From an uncultured Actinomyces sp. (lineage in GTDB: Bacteria; Actinomycetota; Actinomycetes; Actinomycetales; Actinomycetaceae), in contig CALISI010000020.1 in the NCBI GenBank assembly GCA_938041695.1, positions 1 through 19,541 of the forward strand: a DNA stretch of 19,541 nt, given 5' to 3'. The notes beneath the pieces are model-generated. The model saw only the letters and a list, made by a program, of their open reading frames with translations, made no database searches and had not been told where the DNA came from. This document shows, piece after piece, positions 16,621-19,541 of the stretch; the stretch's first letter is position 1; every line of letters begins with the position of its first letter. The translations under genes and the position numbers were made by a program.

Positions 16621-17349
16621 TCAGTTTCCGTCGCGCGGAGGAAGCGTCGTCAGAAGTGAATGAATGTCGCTGACGATTCGACCTCTGCAGTTCACCAAGG
16701 TGGTAAAGCTACGTTCCTCGATAGCTGCCTTCGTCTGAGAGTCGAGTCGCCCGTTAGTGAAGACAATCAAGGCTTGGTGACAGTTCAATTGGTCGATGAC
16801 TGTCTCAATAGTCTCCCGTGCCCTACTCTGCCAATCAGTGTTCTGTGCCGTGTCGTCCTGATGGCCTCTCGGTTTGTCGGGGTCCTCTTTTTGAGCTGGA
16901 TCGTCCTTAGGGGTCTCCGGTTTGTCGGGGTCCTCATTTTGAGCTGGATCGTCCTTGCTGATGCACAGAATCACGATATCCGCTTCGTAAAGATCGATGT
17001 TCGGATCCGTATAGTTCTTGCGATTGATCAGATCTGACAGAAGCAAGTCGTGGCGGACGTCGCGGATCATCTTCTCAGCTCCGCTGAAGAAGACCTTACG
17101 CTTCGCCAAGCCGTATCCAGATCGTTCCTTGTATCGCTCAAGCCATCTGTTCACTACCAATTCTCCGGCCCAGACTATTGCTAATCCACCTGCGATTGCG
17201 GCAATAGCGGGGAAAAAGAGAAGCTCGCATAGTTGTGTCAACCATGTTGGTGGCAAAGTAAAATAGAGTATCGATACAACTACTGCTGCGACGATGAGTA
17301 TGCCTGCAGAAACCAATCTAGTTCTGCGGTTCTGGTAATTCTCGCTCAT
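16621..17349 (-). CDS. Two-helix membrane protein, candidate second-messenger effector
   Basis: I do not recognise a named family. This 242-residue protein has two membrane helices (about 12-32, LVSAGILIVAAVVVSILYF, and about 43-66, LLFFPAIAAIAGGLAIVWAGELV) and then a cytosolic domain with Rossmann-like alternation: KVFFSGAEKMIRDVRHDLLL, YEADIVILCISKDD, HQALIVFTNGRLDSQTKAA and TTLVNCRGRIVSDIHSLL. An acidic linker made of a 16-residue repeat (about 131-168) interrupts this domain. The gene lies between cas6 and cas10 with gaps of 17 and 13 bp and a good SD (AAGGAGA), so it is co-transcribed. By analogy with membrane effectors of type III and other cyclic-nucleotide defence systems (Csx23-like, SLATT/2TM), I infer a signal-gated membrane effector. 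A TIR-like or CARF-like sensor fold is possible. Its GC content (53% in a sampled line) looks lower than that of the flanking cas genes. Confidence 0.7.
   Translation of the reverse strand: MSENYQNRRTRLVSAGILIVAAVVVSILYFTLPPTWLTQLCELLFFPAIAAIAGGLAIVWAGELVVNRWLERYKERSGYGLAKRKVFFSGAEKMIRDVRHDLLLSDLINRKNYTDPNIDLYEADIVILCISKDDPAQNEDPDKPETPKDDPAQKEDPDKPRGHQDDTAQNTDWQSRARETIETVIDQLNCHQALIVFTNGRLDSQTKAAIEERSFTTLVNCRGRIVSDIHSLLTTLPPRDGN
16866..16966 (-). repeat. 48-bp in-frame tandem repeat in the membrane-protein gene
   Basis: The segment starting GGTTTGTCGGGGTCCTC at 16871 recurs at 16919, a 48-bp period encoding 16-residue units (KDDPAQNEDPDKPETP and KDDPAQKEDPDKPRGH, then a partial DDTAQN). It forms a Pro/Asp/Glu-rich flexible linker and could vary in copy number between strains. 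Confidence 0.85.
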
Positions 17350-17366
17350 TGTAGGTCTCCTTCAAC

Positions 17367-18170
17367 TCACGCCGCGACCGCGTCAATGACGCCCATGCCG
17401 TAGCTTGTGTGTGAGCCGACGTTCGTGTAGGCCGAGAGTGCCATGAGGCGCGAGAAGACGCGGGTGGCCTCGGCCCCCTCGACGCCGCTGATGCGCAGGC
17501 GCCCCTCGTGGGCGGGAATCCTGCGGGAGGACAGGCGTCCCTGCTCGGCGCCGCGCGGCATGCCCAGGGTGACCATCGAACTGCGCGTAAAGTCCTGCGT
17601 CGCCAGCACGCTGGCCATCGCGTCCCGGTCGATCCGTGGGGGAGCGAGCCTCCTATTCCAGGTCCACCACCGCTGCTGCAAGCTTGTCGCAATCGTCGCC
17701 GGAGACAGGCTTGGCACGTGATTACCCTTCGACGAAAACGTCGTCGGAGTGACCAGGCGTATCTCCCACGCGGTGTCCTCGTCTCGCTCCGCTAGCTCCT
17801 CCCATGAGGCCTGACTGATGATCTGTCCCTCGGTTGCAACGAGTACCGCGTCATCATCGGTGCCCGCCCCGAGTCGCATGACTCCGCCCCAGGACAGCCA
17901 CGCATCCAGCGTGTCAATCAAACGGTCGTCCAGGAAGCGCACCTCAACACCGAACGTGGATGCCGAATGGCTAAGCTCTCCAAGCGAATACGGCTTCACC
18001 CCACCGGCCCCGTGCGGAGGGCGGTGGGCCAGAGTTGGGAACTGTGCGGCGCGCTCTGGGCTGATGCCCGGCGGCAAATCCAGCACCGCCGACAGGGCGG
18101 CGTGAAGTCGCCGCGGCGTCGCGGGCACCCCGTCGGGCGCGTCAAAGCTCAGGTAGACGGATGCTGGCAA
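17367..18170 (-). CDS. cas6: Cas6 endoribonuclease, CRISPR RNA processing
   Basis: Cas6 cuts the CRISPR precursor transcript within each repeat to release crRNAs with an 8-nt 5' tag. This 267-residue protein has the C-terminal Cas6 Gly-rich loop NVGSHTSYGMGVID (GxxxxxYGMG) preceded by a typical helix (FSRLMALSAYT). N-terminally RRLHAALSAVL supplies H23 in the position where many Cas6 proteins keep a catalytic His. It is the first gene of the effector operon. The start is a TTG with GGAGG (18176-18180) five bases upstream; a nearby ATG is out of frame. The length is normal for Cas6. Its expected substrate is the stem GCACCT/AGGTGC in the array transcript, cut just 3' of the stem. Confidence 0.88.
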   Translation of the reverse strand: MPASVYLSFDAPDGVPATPRRLHAALSAVLDLPPGISPERAAQFPTLAHRPPHGAGGVKPYSLGELSHSASTFGVEVRFLDDRLIDTLDAWLSWGGVMRLGAGTDDDAVLVATEGQIISQASWEELAERDEDTAWEIRLVTPTTFSSKGNHVPSLSPATIATSLQQRWWTWNRRLAPPRIDRDAMASVLATQDFTRSSMVTLGMPRGAEQGRLSSRRIPAHEGRLRISGVEGAEATRVFSRLMALSAYTNVGSHTSYGMGVIDAVAA

Positions 18171-18247
18171 CGGTGCCTCCCATCACTCGCGTGTGACTAT
18201 CGTCTCTGACCCTAACATGACTGTCGCGATAGGTCATGCGCAACTGT

Positions 18248-18266
18248 CAAGTTGTCTGGCAAGTTG
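18248..18266 (-). promoter_or_regulatory. Direct repeat of CAACTTG upstream of cas6, possible operator
   Basis: On the - strand CAACTTG occurs twice with a 12-bp period (18266-18260 and 18254-18248), downstream of the candidate promoter. The spacing, roughly one helical turn, would suit a dimeric regulator. No regulator gene is present in the window. Confidence 0.3.
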
Positions 18267-18298
18267 AAAAATACAAGCGAATCGCCGGAAAGGGCTTG

Positions 18299-18328
18299 CT
18301 ATAACGTTCGATTTAATCGTGAGGTCAA
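18299..18328 (-). promoter_or_regulatory. Candidate promoter of the cas6-cas10-cas7 operon
   Basis: On the - strand TTGACC (18328-18323) is followed after 18 bases by TTATAG (18304-18299), or TATAGC after 19. This would give a leader of about 120 nt before the TTG of cas6. A perfect TTGACA also occurs on the - strand at 18250-18245 but lacks a fitting -10 box. Confidence 0.35.
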
Positions 18329-18329
18329 T

Positions 18330-18357
18330 TTGCTGCCGCGTAACTATCTAATAGAAT
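18330..18357 (+). promoter_or_regulatory. Candidate promoter of the secreted protease gene
   Basis: TTGCTG (18330-18335), 16 bases, then TAGAAT (18352-18357). Transcription from here would give a 5' leader of about 220 nt before the ATG at 18586. It overlaps no gene and is divergent from the cas promoter. Confidence 0.4.
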
Positions 18358-18363
18358 GTCGGG

Positions 18364-18585
18364 TCGATTTCTGACAAGGTGTCCCGTCTGCCAGGCGGGC
18401 GTTAGGGGAGTGGTCTCAAAACCCTGTGAGGTACCCACCTCTCCACTTCTTCACCAAAAGGTCAAGGATTCTTAAAATGTGAAACCTTCTAGGAGGTTAT
18501 CGATAAACCTTGGGACCATGGAGCAATGGCGCGCCATTCGGACAGCCCTGGAGACGCGTCCCCATCTGTACAGAAACGAGGAACA
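18364..18585 (+). other. Long, possibly structured 5' leader of the protease gene
   Basis: It holds a hairpin CCCGTCT-GCC-AGGCGGG (18383-18399), a pair of mutually exclusive stems (AACCT at 18483-18487 or AACCT at 18506-18510, both able to pair with the same AGGTT at 18494-18498) and a perfect palindrome AATGGCGCGCCATT (18525-18538). I see no match to a riboswitch class I know, and no open reading frame of note. Confidence 0.4.
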
Positions 18586-19541
18586 ATGATGCATCAACGC
18601 TCATGGAGGACCCTCATCGCGGGAGGCGCGGCGCTCGCCGTCGGTGTCACGCTCACCGCGTTCGGGGCACCCACCCACGCCGAAGGTGTACCGGGAATCA
18701 CCTCCGAGGCTCGCGCCCAGGACGAGGTCATGAACTACGCGGTCAACCTGGCCGCCGACGCCTCCCACTACGACTTCAACGCGGCCGTCTCCAAGGCCTC
18801 GGAAAGCGGCGTGGTGCTGGCCCAGTACCCCGAATTCAACACTTTCTTCGTCCAGTCGGTGAAGGCCGCCTTCGCGCCCACCCTCGGCAAGAACCTCGTC
18901 GACGCCGGCATCTCCTACCAGTCGATCGGCCCCACCCGCTACAAGACGGTCACCGGTGACGAGGTGCGCACCGAGCAGCCGCAGACCACCGCGTCCGAGG
19001 CCAACGCGGTCGCCGACGCCGCCGGAACGCATACGACCGGCCTGTCCGCGGACTCTCAGCTCAACGACTTCACTCCCGACGAGGGCGACGCCAACGCCTG
19101 GGGCCTGTCCGCCATCGGCGCGATCGACGCCCAGCAGGTCGACGTGACCCGTGAGAAGGTCACCGTCGGCGTCATGGACACCGGTATCGACCCCGACCAC
19201 AAGGACCTCAAGGACAACCTCGACGCTTCGCGGTCGGTGGGCTGCCAGGTGAACGGCATCCCCAACCAGGACCCCAGCGCCTGGAAGGATGACCACTACC
19301 ATGGCACGCACGTCGCCGGCACCATCGCCGCTGCGCACAACGCGTATGGCGTGGACGGCGTCGCCCCCAGCGCCACGATCGTCGCGATCAAGACCTCGAA
19401 CGAGGCCGGCTCCTTCTACCCGGAGTACGTGGCCTGCGCCTTCGACTGGGCTGCCGAGCACGACATCGACGTGACGAACTCCAGCTACTACATGGACCCC
19501 TACGCCTTCTGGATGCCCACCGAGGGCTCCCAGGCCGCGGG
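18586..19541 (+). CDS. Secreted subtilisin-like (S8) serine protease, 5' part
   Basis: The start is ATGATG at 18586 with GAGG a few bases upstream. Residues 1 to about 32 form a signal peptide: basic N-terminus HQRSWR, hydrophobic LIAGGAALAVGVTLTAFG, likely cleavage after THA. A propeptide-like region follows (about 40-180; YAVNLAADASHYDFNAAV...). The catalytic domain then begins at WGLSAIGAIDAQQV. The catalytic Asp is D198 (VGVMDTGIDPDH) and the catalytic His is H239 (HGTHVAGTIAA). The Ser motif lies beyond the window, where the frame is still open. Such proteases act outside the cell or on the cell surface. The gene runs away from the cas operon and has its own leader, so a role in CRISPR defence is unlikely. 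Confidence 0.93.
   Translation, partial: MMHQRSWRTLIAGGAALAVGVTLTAFGAPTHAEGVPGITSEARAQDEVMNYAVNLAADASHYDFNAAVSKASESGVVLAQYPEFNTFFVQSVKAAFAPTLGKNLVDAGISYQSIGPTRYKTVTGDEVRTEQPQTTASEANAVADAAGTHTTGLSADSQLNDFTPDEGDANAWGLSAIGAIDAQQVDVTREKVTVGVMDTGIDPDHKDLKDNLDASRSVGCQVNGIPNQDPSAWKDDHYHGTHVAGTIAAAHNAYGVDGVAPSATIVAIKTSNEAGSFYPEYVACAFDWAAEHDIDVTNSSYYMDPYAFWMPTEGSQAA

Noticed and set aside
18364..18585. Known riboswitch (cobalamin, c-di-AMP, c-di-GMP) in the protease leader
   Set aside because: I compared remembered consensus boxes and found no convincing match. Only generic hairpins are supported.
18601..19461. 286-residue - strand ORF opposite the protease
   Set aside because: It is antisense to a clear signal peptide and S8 catalytic motifs, and its Gly/Val/Arg-rich composition is typical of a shadow frame.

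Overview
The window looks like part of a high-GC Gram-positive chromosome, most likely an Actinomyces-like actinobacterium. This is inferred from GC-rich third codon positions, GTG/TTG starts with good Shine-Dalgarno (SD) sites, and a secreted S8 protease. The genus is a guess. Almost the whole window (about 0.7-18.2 kb) is one type III CRISPR-Cas locus, with a partial membrane-protein gene on the left and a partial subtilisin-like protease gene on the right.

Layout: (1) 1-591, 3' part of a multi-pass membrane protein, followed by a strong hairpin terminator at 617-646. (2) 772-5306, a large CRISPR array of 59 well-formed 37-bp repeats (922-5306) plus two decayed repeats on the left (772, 849) and perhaps a third (721). 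The repeat structure and the decayed left end indicate leftward transcription, with the leader at 5307-5559. (3) 5560-7632, rightward adaptation genes: an apparently frameshifted fusion of a degenerate reverse-transcriptase-like domain to Cas1, then Cas2. (4) 18170-7649, a leftward operon with short gaps or overlaps: cas6, a two-helix membrane protein, cas10, a Cas7-Cas5(Csx10)-type fusion, a double-Cas7 protein, a Csx19-like protein and a large Cas7 protein of the TIGR03986 type. (5) 18171-18585, a divergent intergenic region. (6) 18586-end, the secreted protease.

The gene order cas10 / Cas7-Cas5 fusion / Cas7-2x / csx19 / large Cas7 matches the fused-subunit type III-D variant (III-Dv, as in Synechocystis), an architecture discussed as intermediate towards type III-E. 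Cas6 would cut the leftward array transcript after a repeat hairpin, leaving an 8-nt tag (ATTAAGAC). The complex would bind complementary RNA, its Cas7 subunits would cut it, and Cas10 (GGDD present, no visible HD domain) could make a cyclic oligoadenylate signal. The membrane protein encoded next to cas10 is the obvious candidate receiver of that signal.

Two observations stand out. The domain fused to Cas1 aligns by eye with an RT fold, but the catalytic motif A Asp and the YxDD box are gone. Nevertheless nearly every spacer reads as sense coding sequence on the + strand, so crRNAs made leftward would be antisense to mRNA. All family assignments are from reading the sequence; no searches were run.
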